Source of the DNA: JACKFE01 sp050248735
Lineage (GTDB): Bacteria > Nitrospirota > Nitrospiria > Nitrospirales > UBA8639
DNA: 64,000 nt
Direction: 5' to 3'
NCBI GenBank assembly: GCA_050248735.1
Contig: JBFWRU010000004.1
Location: 62,001-126,000 of the forward strand
Shown: positions 1 through 8,682 of the stretch, piece after piece
Numbering within the stretch: position 1 is the first letter of the stretch
Layout: every line of letters begins with the position of its first letter
Notes under the pieces: model-generated
What the model was told of the DNA's origin: nothing
The model's database searches: none
The model's input: only the letters and a program-made list of their open reading frames with translations
Position numbers and translations under genes: made by a program

Positions 1-312
1 AACCATCAAACCTTCCTCGGTCACACCCACAACATTCAACCAGGGGACAGGAGTTGTACCTTGTATAAAGAAAGGCCAAAGGATCACCGAATAACAAAAT
101 AAGAGTGTCGTTAACACCCACATTTTTTTGACATTGGCGTATGCCCGCGAACCCAGAAGAAAAAAAATCACAACTCCTAAAATGGCGACTAAAAACAGAG
201 GGTGGGAAAAACACAAGGCGAGGACACATAATCCCAAGGCCAAAAAAACTTTTGTCCGGTTATCCAGCCTGTGGAACCGGGTCGGCTGATTCACGTATAA
301 GGAAACATTCAA
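1..312 (-). CDS. ecfT: ECF transporter T component (EcfT/CbiQ family), N-terminal part
   Basis: Incomplete gene running off the left edge; the first 104 codons are visible. EcfT is the transmembrane coupling subunit that joins the ATPases of an energy-coupling-factor importer to its substrate-binding S component. The start is followed by the family's typical opening (RFHRLDNRTKVFLAL), with Leu-Asp-x-Arg-Thr-Lys, then hydrophobic membrane segments. A TTG start at 312-310 is chosen because GGAGGG (322-327) lies 9 bases upstream and no suitable ATG occurs in frame. It lies 58 bases downstream of the fused S-A-A' gene on the same strand, so the two probably form one operon encoding a complete importer. 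Substrate unknown. Confidence 0.75.
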   Translation of the reverse strand, partial: MNVSLYVNQPTRFHRLDNRTKVFLALGLCVLALCFSHPLFLVAILGVVIFFLLGSRAYANVKKMWVLTTLLFCYSVILWPFFIQGTTPVPWLNVVGVTEEGLMV

Positions 313-370
313 GGAATCTTACCCTCCACAACAATCATTTGGAGTTCTCAGGCGATACCCAATCGTCTTT

Positions 371-2797
371 TCAAGATGCGCCATCGAATGAGAAGGATGC
401 CCGCACCTCTTCCACCGTCAACAAGGTACATCCCCATCGTTGACTAAATTGAGAAATTGCCGGAAGGGTCAGGGAAGAAACATGCAACCATTCATGATGA
501 CCAAACACTTCACGGGGATGCCCTTCTCCCACAATCCTCCCGTCTTTCATCAGGAAGCAATGAGTGGCATATTGTGCCACTAACCGCATCGAATGAGTAA
601 TCATCACCACGGTATGCCCCTCTCGATTAAGATTTTGAATCATCTCCATCATTCGATCCGTTTCAATCGCATCCAAACCCGTCGTGGGCTCATCAAAAAT
701 TAAGATTTCCGGGCGGCTTGCCAAAACCGACGCCACGGCAAGACGTTGTCGCTCGCCTTTCCGCAAAGAAAACGGGTCCTGCTCCCGGCTCGCATCGAAA
801 GCAAAGCCAACTGCAGCGAGAGCCTCTTTCACCCGAGATTCAATATCCTGTTCATCATAGCCAAAATTCCTGAGGCTGAAGGCCACCTCTTCCCAAGCCG
901 TCTCGGCAAAGATTTGATGATCGGGATTTTGAAACACCAGCCCAACCCGTTGGGCCAATTCCTTCATGGCAGTCCAACGGGTATCCATGCCGGAGACTAC
1001 AATTCGTCCCCCCGTAGGCACCAACAATCCGTTCAGGAGACGCGCCAAGGTACTTTTTCCTGATCCATTCGCCCCGACAATAGCCAGAAACTCCCCTGAT
1101 CGGATACTGAATGAAAGATCATGCAGAACCTCCTGTCCATCATAACCAAAGGACATCGCCTCCACCTGGATGACGGAAAGGGAACGATCGTGGATTGCAC
1201 AATGAGACATTCCCAACCGCAATTCATCATTGAGCACCGACGGGGGAGGATGAAGACTCACGTGCAAAGCATCGGTAACATCCCACGCTTCTTCAACGGA
1301 AATAGGGATCTGATCGCACTCTATACCCTCAAAACACTCCGTAAGAGCGAGTGGGCGAAGACCGAGTTTCCGCATCAATTGGGGCTGACGCAACAACTCT
1401 TCAGGAGGACCGGTCCAGGCCATAGCTTCCTTACCTAAAACCAGCAGCCGATCGGCATAATCTATGTTTTCATAGTCACGCTCGGTCACCAGGAGAGCCA
1501 ATCCTTCCTGCTTGACCTGAAGCAACACCTCGCGCAATTGCCTGCACCCGGCCGGATCCAGATCCGAACCGGGTTCATCCAATACTAAAACCGACGGGGT
1601 CTGGGCCAGGACCGACGCGAGAACCAGACGCTGTCGCTGTCCTCCGGAAAGGGTCATCGGATCCCGGTCCAACCCAATGTGCAAACCCACACGGCAAAGT
1701 GCATCATGTATCCGTCGCATCACGTTCTCCACGCTTAGTGGAGGATCGCGATATTCTAACGGATGCCGCAGCTCTCCATCAGCCGTGGAAGCCACCAATT
1801 GAGCATCAAAATCCTGAAAAACCATCCCGACTCGTCCGGCTTGAGCCCAGACCGGGTCATTCACCGTCGGCCTTCCCATGACAGATATTTCACCCGAATA
1901 GTGTCCCGGAATTAAATGGGGTATCAGGCCATTACAGGCATAGGTTAACGTGCTTTTGCCGGTTCCACTGCTGCCCAAGACCATCACCAATTCCGCCCGA
2001 GAGACGGAAAAAGAGAGATTCGTAAAAATCGGGGAGACCGCTCCTGCGTATTGAAAAGACAAATGGGAACATTCCAAAACGGACGTGTGGGATTCCGCAG
2101 ACAAATGGGAATGAGAGAGCCGAGCTTTTTCTCCCTGATTTACTTTTACACCCTTCAGACTTTGAACCCGGTTCAGCGCGCCTTGGATATCTTCAAAGCG
2201 CAATTTCCACCGTTGAACCCGCGGGTACAGAAATCTCAATAGAGGCGGTCCAAGTAGTAACCCCATCACGATATTATTAAAAAAAATAGCCGGGGCAAGG
2301 ACCACAAAAGGCAGCAGCCCCAGGGCTTCAACGCCCCACCCGATAATCCCCGCACAGGCAGCGGATGCCAGAATACAAATCAGTGTATATTCCACTCCCT
2401 GTTTCATCGTGCTCACGAGAGGCGGCCCACCGGAGGACAGCCAGCCCAAGTGCCCCCAAAGGAGATACGGAAGGTATCCAAAGAAAAAATTTCCCCAAAA
2501 TCCAAAAAAACTGGCCGGCCCTAGCGTACCGAAACAATCACCGATGACATTGCCGATCCCTGCTCCCCAGGCCGCTGCCGGCCCGAACAGGAGCGAAGCC
2601 ACAATAGGGATGGCATTAGCCGGCCGCAATTCCACAAAACCGGGAATAATAGGAATACCCGCTTTAAAAGGAATAAGGATGGCTGCGTAAATCGCCGCAA
2701 TTTGAACCGTGATGACGATTAACCGGGTGTCCTGCCAGACACTCGCCAAATCCATCACCCAACGGCGAGGGCTCCAGGCTGAAGAATAAACAGGCAT
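371..2797 (-). CDS. ECF importer fusion: S component plus two EcfA ATPase domains
   Basis: 808 residues combining three usually separate ECF subunits. Residues about 25-195 are a hydrophobic, Gly-rich S-component-like region with several membrane segments (QueT/riboflavin-type look: LRPANAIPIVASLLFGP). Residues 240-465 form the first ABC ATPase (Walker A GSSGTGKST near 275, LSGGQRQRL, Walker B VLVLDEP). Residues about 555-790 form the second (GANGSGKST, a degenerate signature LRKGERQRL, ILIFDEP). With the downstream EcfT this makes a full importer. ECF systems import vitamins or metal ions. The substrate cannot be read from sequence, and no riboswitch was recognised upstream. Binding-domain family assignment is moderate; the two ATPases are clear. 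Confidence 0.85.
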   Translation of the reverse strand: MPVYSSAWSPRRWVMDLASVWQDTRLIVITVQIAAIYAAILIPFKAGIPIIPGFVELRPANAIPIVASLLFGPAAAWGAGIGNVIGDCFGTLGPASFFGFWGNFFFGYLPYLLWGHLGWLSSGGPPLVSTMKQGVEYTLICILASAACAGIIGWGVEALGLLPFVVLAPAIFFNNIVMGLLLGPPLLRFLYPRVQRWKLRFEDIQGALNRVQSLKGVKVNQGEKARLSHSHLSAESHTSVLECSHLSFQYAGAVSPIFTNLSFSVSRAELVMVLGSSGTGKSTLTYACNGLIPHLIPGHYSGEISVMGRPTVNDPVWAQAGRVGMVFQDFDAQLVASTADGELRHPLEYRDPPLSVENVMRRIHDALCRVGLHIGLDRDPMTLSGGQRQRLVLASVLAQTPSVLVLDEPGSDLDPAGCRQLREVLLQVKQEGLALLVTERDYENIDYADRLLVLGKEAMAWTGPPEELLRQPQLMRKLGLRPLALTECFEGIECDQIPISVEEAWDVTDALHVSLHPPPSVLNDELRLGMSHCAIHDRSLSVIQVEAMSFGYDGQEVLHDLSFSIRSGEFLAIVGANGSGKSTLARLLNGLLVPTGGRIVVSGMDTRWTAMKELAQRVGLVFQNPDHQIFAETAWEEVAFSLRNFGYDEQDIESRVKEALAAVGFAFDASREQDPFSLRKGERQRLAVASVLASRPEILIFDEPTTGLDAIETDRMMEMIQNLNREGHTVVMITHSMRLVAQYATHCFLMKDGRIVGEGHPREVFGHHEWLHVSSLTLPAISQFSQRWGCTLLTVEEVRASFSFDGAS

Positions 2798-2812
2798 TCG
2801 GGATTAAGGAAG

Positions 2813-4372
2813 CTAAGACGTCGAGGAAGGAAGAATGGTAATACGACCATCAAGATCAGCCTGAAGGGGCTCTTTCCCCAAGGCTCTGAACAACACGTCC
2901 CGAATCGGTGTCTGATGATCGGTGCGATCGCGGGCCTGGCCCAACATCACAAACCCGTCACCGCCATCGGCGATGAACGCATCGGCAGCCACTGAATAGA
3001 CCTTTTCCTGATCAAGAGGCCGTCCCCCAATGAGCACATTCCGGATACGCTGACCGACCGGAGCAGACATATCATAAACCACACGAATTCCCGATACCTG
3101 CAAAAACCGGCCGCTATGATTCGGCCACTGACTCACACCATGTTCCAACACCTGAAGAAGAGTTTGGCCCGTTAATGCAAGCGTCACCAGTGACGAATCA
3201 AATGGCAGTACCGACACTACGTCTCCCAACGTCACGGAACCGGAATCGAGGCTCCGACGAATTTGGCCGCCGTTCACCAGAGCCACATCCGTCCGAAGCC
3301 GGATCCTCAACAGATCTGCCAGCAAATTTCCGAGATTGGTTTCCTGCGTCCGAACCGAGGGACGCTCTCCATTCAAACGAACCAATGTGCGACCAATCAC
3401 CTGGGAGGCCTGCTGGGAAAATCGTTCACGATACGTTTCCAAAATAGACTCCACCTGGGCATGCAAGGGAATGGATGCCGTCACCGGGATATTTTCAGCG
3501 CGTACATGAGACACAGATCGAAACTCTGTGGTGAGATCCAACCGTCCCAGAAATCGCCCTTGTCGATGAGTCTTGACAAAAACCGGCCCAGGGAATTTAA
3601 GAGAAAAAACCGGCTGAGGTGTTCCGGCGGCATACAATCCATCAAAACCTTCCGTATGACCTCCAATAATCACGTCTATGCCAGCAGCCCTCGCGAGAAG
3701 CGATAGATCCTCTTCCGTATCCTGATGCGTGAGGAGCACGACCAGATCAATGGAGTGTTCCTGACGCAATGCGTTCGCTTCCCGTTGGATTGCCGGCACG
3801 GAATCCACCAAGACGAGAGATTTGACGGCTTCCCGACTGAATGTATCCGGAAAATTACTCTGCCCGACAATTCCCAGGAGACCGATTCGCCATCCACCTA
3901 TCCTGACCAAAGCCGAAGGTTGACACGGTAGCGGCCGATCATTTGACACCAGGTTGGTACAGAGCAGAGGGAACGTTGCCAATTGAGTTAACGTGGTCAG
4001 GTGATCAACCCCGAAATCAAAATCATGATTCCCTGCCACCATGCCTGCGTATCCCATCCTATTCATGGCCAAAATATCCGGCTCTCCCTTGAACCAGGAC
4101 GAAAAAGCTGTGCCGATGAGGATATCGCCGGAATCGACAACAAGCACAGGGTGTCCTTCCTGCCGGATTTCATCAATCAGGGTGGCACGACGGGATAGTC
4201 CTCCCACAAGGGTATCCTCTGCACGGTCCAAGGGAAGGGCCACCCCATGATGTTCACTGGAATGAAGAATGACCAGAGTTTCAGCCGCAAGTACCGGACA
4301 CTGTCCTAACAATAGCGCCGTACACCAGCCTATGCCCCAGCCTTTGAATTTGCGCATCGGATGAATCCCCAT
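2813..4372 (-). CDS. Exported 5'-nucleotidase / UshA-family metallophosphoesterase
   Basis: Two-domain periplasmic phosphoesterase expected to remove phosphate from nucleotides or similar esters. The N-terminal calcineurin-like domain shows VDSGD, GNHDFDFG and GGHTEG metal-site motifs. The C-terminal 5'-nucleotidase domain shows NLGNLLADLLR, NGGQIR and the DAFIADGGDGF loop. The open frame extends to 4444, overlapping egtB, but a signal peptide (hydrophobic core then VLA-AE) starts at Met 4372 or Met 4357, so 4372 is used. The first metal motif reads HSSEHHG, so the usual Asp is Glu here, a conservative change. It ends 15 bases from the ECF gene on the same strand and starts 44 bases after egtB. 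A scavenging role is inferred. Confidence 0.8.
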   Translation of the reverse strand: MGIHPMRKFKGWGIGWCTALLLGQCPVLAAETLVILHSSEHHGVALPLDRAEDTLVGGLSRRATLIDEIRQEGHPVLVVDSGDILIGTAFSSWFKGEPDILAMNRMGYAGMVAGNHDFDFGVDHLTTLTQLATFPLLCTNLVSNDRPLPCQPSALVRIGGWRIGLLGIVGQSNFPDTFSREAVKSLVLVDSVPAIQREANALRQEHSIDLVVLLTHQDTEEDLSLLARAAGIDVIIGGHTEGFDGLYAAGTPQPVFSLKFPGPVFVKTHRQGRFLGRLDLTTEFRSVSHVRAENIPVTASIPLHAQVESILETYRERFSQQASQVIGRTLVRLNGERPSVRTQETNLGNLLADLLRIRLRTDVALVNGGQIRRSLDSGSVTLGDVVSVLPFDSSLVTLALTGQTLLQVLEHGVSQWPNHSGRFLQVSGIRVVYDMSAPVGQRIRNVLIGGRPLDQEKVYSVAADAFIADGGDGFVMLGQARDRTDHQTPIRDVLFRALGKEPLQADLDGRITILPSSTS

Positions 4373-4416
4373 GCTCACCAAATCACACGCTAACGAGGAA
4401 ATGCCTGATGACCGTA

Positions 4417-5640
4417 TCAGGAAGAGGACGAATGCGTCACACAACGGAATCCCGTATCAGCATAGGGATATCCTTGGCGAAACCAGTTTCGAAACGACCG
4501 ACGAAGCAACCTCCCTGCGGTTTGCGGCCCTCCGCCCTTCACCACAAAGTGATCATCATCAAAAAATCTGGATGAATACTCCGGATAGGTGGGAAGAGGT
4601 TGAAATCCCGCAAACGGGGAAAAGGGGGTGGAGGTCCACTCCCAACCATTCCCCACCAATTGAGCGACTCCGAAATGACTCTCCCCCAGAGGAGAGTCGG
4701 TCACGGACACAGGATCCCATCCTCCGAAATCAAAATGACCATATTGTGGGGAGGGAGAGTCTGTGCCCCAGGGAAATGGTTGATCGGATTTTCCGGTATT
4801 GCCATAGGCGGCGCGATGAAATTGGACTTCGGATGGTAGAGACATTCCGGCCCATTGCGCATAGGCTTCAGCCTGTTGATAGGTCACAAAGACCGGCCAA
4901 TGTAAAACAAGCGGAACCTCTTCAAACATGGTTCGTAACCACCAGCCCCCTCCCCGCCGAATCCAGGATTTAGGCACTCCCCCGCCTTCCTGAACGAATT
5001 GCAGATATTGCTGATTGGTGACCTTATATCGGCTAATGGAAAAACCGGGAACGTGTACCTCATGTCGACTGAATTCATTGTCCCACCCAAACCCTTCCTT
5101 CGGATCACGGCCCAGGGTAGTTCGGCCATCAGGAATATCCACCATTTCATACTTGATCACATGTTCATCGAGTTGCAGACGGCCATCACTTGGGATTTTG
5201 TGATGGGAACCCAATTGACGGAGCAGGTAGGCGTTCGTCTCCGCATGCATCAATCGATGTTCCAAGGCCACATGGATGATATCTTCCGGAACCTCCTCCC
5301 AATGCTTATCAATCGTTTGCCGAATCTGTTGATTGTAGGCTTGCACCTCTTTCACGGAAGGCCAATCCGAGGGCATGTCCTGAGCAGATTGGCCCACGGG
5401 CGGATCAATGCCCGCTTCAAAAAGTTGATCAAAAGTTTGATGAAAAGACGACATCCCCAATGTCCACCGACAGATTTGATTCCAATCAAACGCTTCAACG
5501 TGCCCCAGATAGAACACCAGCCGATGGCGCTCAGGAATAGGCCGTTCATACAGAGCCTCCGGACTCATGAGTTCAAAGAACCGATCCGTCCGGGCACGAG
5601 CCTGTTCCAACTCCTGACGTAATTGTATTCGTACCGTCAT
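4417..5640 (-). CDS. egtB: Ergothioneine biosynthesis sulfoxide synthase EgtB
   Basis: Non-heme iron enzyme that joins a cysteine or gamma-glutamylcysteine sulfur to trimethylhistidine (hercynine) using oxygen. Residues about 5-150 are a DinB-like helical domain and about 155-400 an FGE-sulfatase fold, the EgtB architecture. Putative iron ligands are His47 (YLGHVE) and His128/His132 (EHRLMH), matching the three-His spacing known for EgtB. The frame is open to 5670, but ATG 5640 is preferred because GGGAG lies 7-8 bases before it. It is divergent from the importer genes starting at 5936; egtD and an egtE-like gene follow those. No egtA or egtC is present in the window, so the sulfur donor may be free cysteine (inference). 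OvoA is less likely, as no C-terminal methyltransferase is fused. Confidence 0.88.
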   Translation of the reverse strand: MTVRIQLRQELEQARARTDRFFELMSPEALYERPIPERHRLVFYLGHVEAFDWNQICRWTLGMSSFHQTFDQLFEAGIDPPVGQSAQDMPSDWPSVKEVQAYNQQIRQTIDKHWEEVPEDIIHVALEHRLMHAETNAYLLRQLGSHHKIPSDGRLQLDEHVIKYEMVDIPDGRTTLGRDPKEGFGWDNEFSRHEVHVPGFSISRYKVTNQQYLQFVQEGGGVPKSWIRRGGGWWLRTMFEEVPLVLHWPVFVTYQQAEAYAQWAGMSLPSEVQFHRAAYGNTGKSDQPFPWGTDSPSPQYGHFDFGGWDPVSVTDSPLGESHFGVAQLVGNGWEWTSTPFSPFAGFQPLPTYPEYSSRFFDDDHFVVKGGGPQTAGRLLRRSFRNWFRQGYPYADTGFRCVTHSSSS

Positions 5641-5935
5641 CACCACACTCCCTGCAATAAGAATAATCAACCCTGCCTCAGGGGGAGACCTTGATTACTA
5701 TACCGAAGCTCTTCCATCATCGAAAAGGTTTTCATTCCTCCTGTCACAATCAACCTGTTTCACAACATTTTTCCAAAACGCCGACCGTCGTCGAATGGTC
5801 CTCTCATACTGGCCATCCCCCGGCATCCTTGTTATCCTCCAGACAGATCAGTGAGTCGGGCTCGTGGCAATGTCATTCCGTTCACTGCACTATCCGGACA
5901 GATCAACCATCCAGTAACCGCAAGGCCCCCACCAA

Positions 5936-6679
5936 ATGACTGCTTGGATGTTGGAAACGGACCAGGCCAGCAAACAATTTCCTGATGGAACGCTCGCGTT
6001 ACACCCCGTTAATTGGGCCGTGGGAGAAGGGGAAACCATGGTGATTATTGGCGAGAGTGGATCCGGCAAGACGACTCTTCTTCGTCTCCTTAACCGCCTG
6101 GACGAACCCACGACTGGCACCATCTTCATCCAAGGTCAACCGGCCCGAAACCAAGACCCTATTCACCTTCGTCGAAACATGGGGTATGTACCCCAGGACG
6201 GAGGCTTATTTCCCCATTGGACCATTCAACGGAATTTGTGCCTCGTGCCCCATCTCTTGGGCTGGAGCAGCCAAAAACAGGAGAGCCAATTTCACCATTT
6301 GATGCAACTGGTCAATTTGGATTCGGGTCAACTGGCCGAACGCTACCCGATTGAATTATCCGGAGGGCAACGGCAACGGGTCGCCGTGGCACGAGCACTT
6401 GCCGCGAACCCGGTTATGGTTCTCCTGGACGAGCCGTTTGGGGCCTTGGATCCTCTCACCCGGCAGGAGTTGCAAGATCAATTTCTGACCCTCAAGCAGC
6501 GCATACAAAAAACCATGGTCGTGATTACCCACGATCTGGCGGAAGCCTTTAAACTGGCCGATCGAATCACGGTCCTCAAAGCCGGAGAAATCCATCAGAT
6601 CGGCACCCCGCAGGAATTGGTCAACAGCCCGGCCACCCCTTACGTGCAATCGCTCGTTGACTCCCAAACATCTCCGTAA
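5936..6679 (+). CDS. ABC importer ATPase, OpuCA/EgtV type
   Basis: 247-residue ATPase of a quaternary-amine type importer. It shows Walker A GESGSGKTT (39-47), the Q-loop region YVPQDG, signature LSGGQRQR (141-148), Walker B LLDEPFGALD and the H-loop ITHD. It lacks the CBS pair found at the C-terminus of many OpuCA/ProV proteins. The next gene, 27 bases on, encodes the fused binding protein/permease, so they form one transporter. Because it sits between egtB and egtD, it may be EgtV, the ATPase of an ergothioneine importer; betaine, choline or carnitine uptake is the alternative. No clear ribosome binding site precedes ATG 5936, and ATG 5948 is a possible alternative. Confidence 0.88.
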   Translation: MTAWMLETDQASKQFPDGTLALHPVNWAVGEGETMVIIGESGSGKTTLLRLLNRLDEPTTGTIFIQGQPARNQDPIHLRRNMGYVPQDGGLFPHWTIQRNLCLVPHLLGWSSQKQESQFHHLMQLVNLDSGQLAERYPIELSGGQRQRVAVARALAANPVMVLLDEPFGALDPLTRQELQDQFLTLKQRIQKTMVVITHDLAEAFKLADRITVLKAGEIHQIGTPQELVNSPATPYVQSLVDSQTSP

Positions 6680-6706
6680 CTGCGTGGTAGAACGGATCGA
6701 AGACTC

Positions 6707-8302
6707 ATGCGCTCTGTGAAAGTTTCTCTTCGATTATTTTTCCCGTTCTGGGTACTGGGAATTTTGCTCCTTACACCCGGGCACTTCACCTCCATGGCTT
6801 CAGCAGAGAACACGATTACGGTCGGATCTAAAAATTTCATGGAAAACCGCCTGCTGGCCGAGGTCTTTGCACAGCTCATTGAGTCCAGAACCCGGTTAAC
6901 CGTGACCCGTCGTTTGGGTTTGGCGGGGACACAAGTCTGCTTTGAAGCCCTGAAAACAGGCGGAATCGATCTGTATCCGGAGTACACCGGTACAGGGCTC
7001 GTCACGCTTCTCGGGGAACGGCCCATGGGAGAACCAACCGCCGTCCTCAATCGCGTCCGATCCCGGTTTCTTGAACGTTGGAATCTCTGGTGGATCGCCC
7101 CTCTCGGGTTTGATAACTCTTATGCGCTGGCCCTTCCTCGTGACCGGGCAAAAGCCTTGGGCGTCCGTACCATTTCCGATTTGGTTGAATTCGCCCCTAC
7201 CTTCAGGGCGGGCTTCGGGTATGAATTTATCGAGCGCCAGGATGGACTGCCTGGCCTGACAAGGAAGTACGGGGTGCAGTTCAAGGAAGTCGTGGGCATG
7301 CAGGAAACGTTGAAGTACCAGGCCGCAGCCAAGGGGAATGTTGATCTGCTGGATGTCTACACCACGGACGGACGCCTGTCGGTTTATGATTTTCTGGTAC
7401 TCGAAGATGATCAACATTTCTTTCCACCCTATGATGCCGCAGTTCTGATCAGAGGGGAAACGCTGGAGCAACACCCCGAATTGGCCCCCGTGCTCAGCCT
7501 CTTGACCAATGCGCTTACTCCCCAACGCATGCGGGAGTGGAACCTTCAGGTACAAGAGCAAAACCAACCCATCGCCCGGGTCGCACACGATATATTGCAG
7601 GACCTCAACCTCCTCACAGATTCTCAACCCTTGCTTTCAACGACACCTCCACAGGCCACACCATCCCTGCTTGTCTACATGTGGAATATGCGAGGAACCT
7701 TGGGGCATCGAACTATCGAACACTTGAGTCTGGCGGGGACCGGACTGTTACTCGGGATTGCCCTGGCACTCCCTATCGGTTTGCTGTTGGAACGATGGCG
7801 GACAGGAGCTGAAACGATCATCCGGGTCATCGGCATGTCTCAAACCATCCCGTCAATTGCGCTATTGGCCTTCATGATTCCCTTATTCGGAGTCGGTACT
7901 CTTCCGGCCATCATGGCATTATGGATTTATTCCCTGTTTCCCATTCTTCGAAATACCTATTCGGGATTACGGGACGCCTTCCCAAACGTCGTGGAAACCG
8001 GAAGAGCTCTCGGCATGACTGAATGGCAGATTCTCCGGTCCATACGGCTGCCCCTGGCAGCGCCCACCATCATGGCTGGCGTTCGAACATCAGCCATCTG
8101 GACGCTGGGAACCGCCACTCTCGCGGCCTTTATCGGAGCCGGAGGACTGGGCGTGCCGATTGTAGCCGGATTACAGCTGGCGGATGTGAATCTGATTTTA
8201 TCGGGAGCCTTACCGGCGACCATCCTGGCTCTGGCAGTGGATGCCCTCCTGGCTTGGGTCGAACAGGCCGTCAAACCACGCGGACTGGAACCGGGTTACT
8301 AA
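6707..8302 (+). CDS. Fused substrate-binding protein / permease, OpuC/EgtU-like
   Basis: 531 residues. A signal sequence (about 1-33, ending ASA-EN) is followed by an OpuAC/OpuBC-type binding domain (36-305; TVGSKNFMENRLLAE, DLYPEYTGTG) and then an OpuBB-like permease domain (about 325-520) with the EAA-type loop VVETGRALGMTEWQILRSI. It works with the upstream ATPase to import a quaternary-amine or betaine-like molecule. The family includes EgtU, the ergothioneine importer, also a binding-domain/permease fusion. The location between egtB and egtD favours ergothioneine or hercynine as ligand (inference). The order here is binding domain first, the reverse of the permease-first order of the described EgtU. 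Ligand-contact residues could not be compared. Confidence 0.85.
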   Translation: MRSVKVSLRLFFPFWVLGILLLTPGHFTSMASAENTITVGSKNFMENRLLAEVFAQLIESRTRLTVTRRLGLAGTQVCFEALKTGGIDLYPEYTGTGLVTLLGERPMGEPTAVLNRVRSRFLERWNLWWIAPLGFDNSYALALPRDRAKALGVRTISDLVEFAPTFRAGFGYEFIERQDGLPGLTRKYGVQFKEVVGMQETLKYQAAAKGNVDLLDVYTTDGRLSVYDFLVLEDDQHFFPPYDAAVLIRGETLEQHPELAPVLSLLTNALTPQRMREWNLQVQEQNQPIARVAHDILQDLNLLTDSQPLLSTTPPQATPSLLVYMWNMRGTLGHRTIEHLSLAGTGLLLGIALALPIGLLLERWRTGAETIIRVIGMSQTIPSIALLAFMIPLFGVGTLPAIMALWIYSLFPILRNTYSGLRDAFPNVVETGRALGMTEWQILRSIRLPLAAPTIMAGVRTSAIWTLGTATLAAFIGAGGLGVPIVAGLQLADVNLILSGALPATILALAVDALLAWVEQAVKPRGLEPGY

Positions 8303-8682
8303 TAACTTGAAAGTCATGGCATTTTTTTTGTCGTACAGAGGACGAACCATATGGCCGAAAAGACTCCACCACACGGAATTCTTCTTTTCATGAGAGTTGC
8401 TCACAAGAAATGAGGCGGGTATATTGAATTAATGCATATTTACTATTGGTTAGTTTCAGTTTTTGCCACTCTCTATGTTGGAAACCTTATCCGCTAGCAA
8501 GGGGAAGAAGCCGCTGAATTGAAACAAGACCGGAACCGCATGTAACACGCATAAGACTAATATGGGCAATGCATTATTTCTCCTTTCTCAGACTTGTTCC
8601 ATTTTGAATCTCGTAAATTTTTGCCGACACCCCTAATATGGTGCAGGGAGTTGATCCCATTAACAATTTCTAGAGAGTTATT
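8303..8682. other. Intergenic region between the importer genes and egtD
   Basis: 380 bases without an intact gene. It holds one candidate broken small ORF (8432-8545, listed separately). The sequence is locally AT-rich around 8310-8330 and 8420-8470. No strong terminator hairpin or sigma-70 promoter was recognised. It may carry the promoter of egtD. Confidence 0.5.
8432..8545 (+). pseudogene. Possible small membrane protein ORF broken by an in-frame TAG
   Basis: From ATG 8432 the frame gives a 21-residue hydrophobic peptide (MHIYYWLVSVFATLYVGNLI then R), a TAG at 8495-8497, then in the same frame QGEEAAELKQDRNRM and TAA (8543-8545). A hydrophobic half followed by a strongly charged tail is coherent for a small single-pass membrane protein of about 37 residues, and CAG to TAG would be a single change. 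No good ribosome binding site is seen at normal spacing; GAGGCGGG lies 14 or more bases upstream. It may be chance. Confidence 0.3.
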
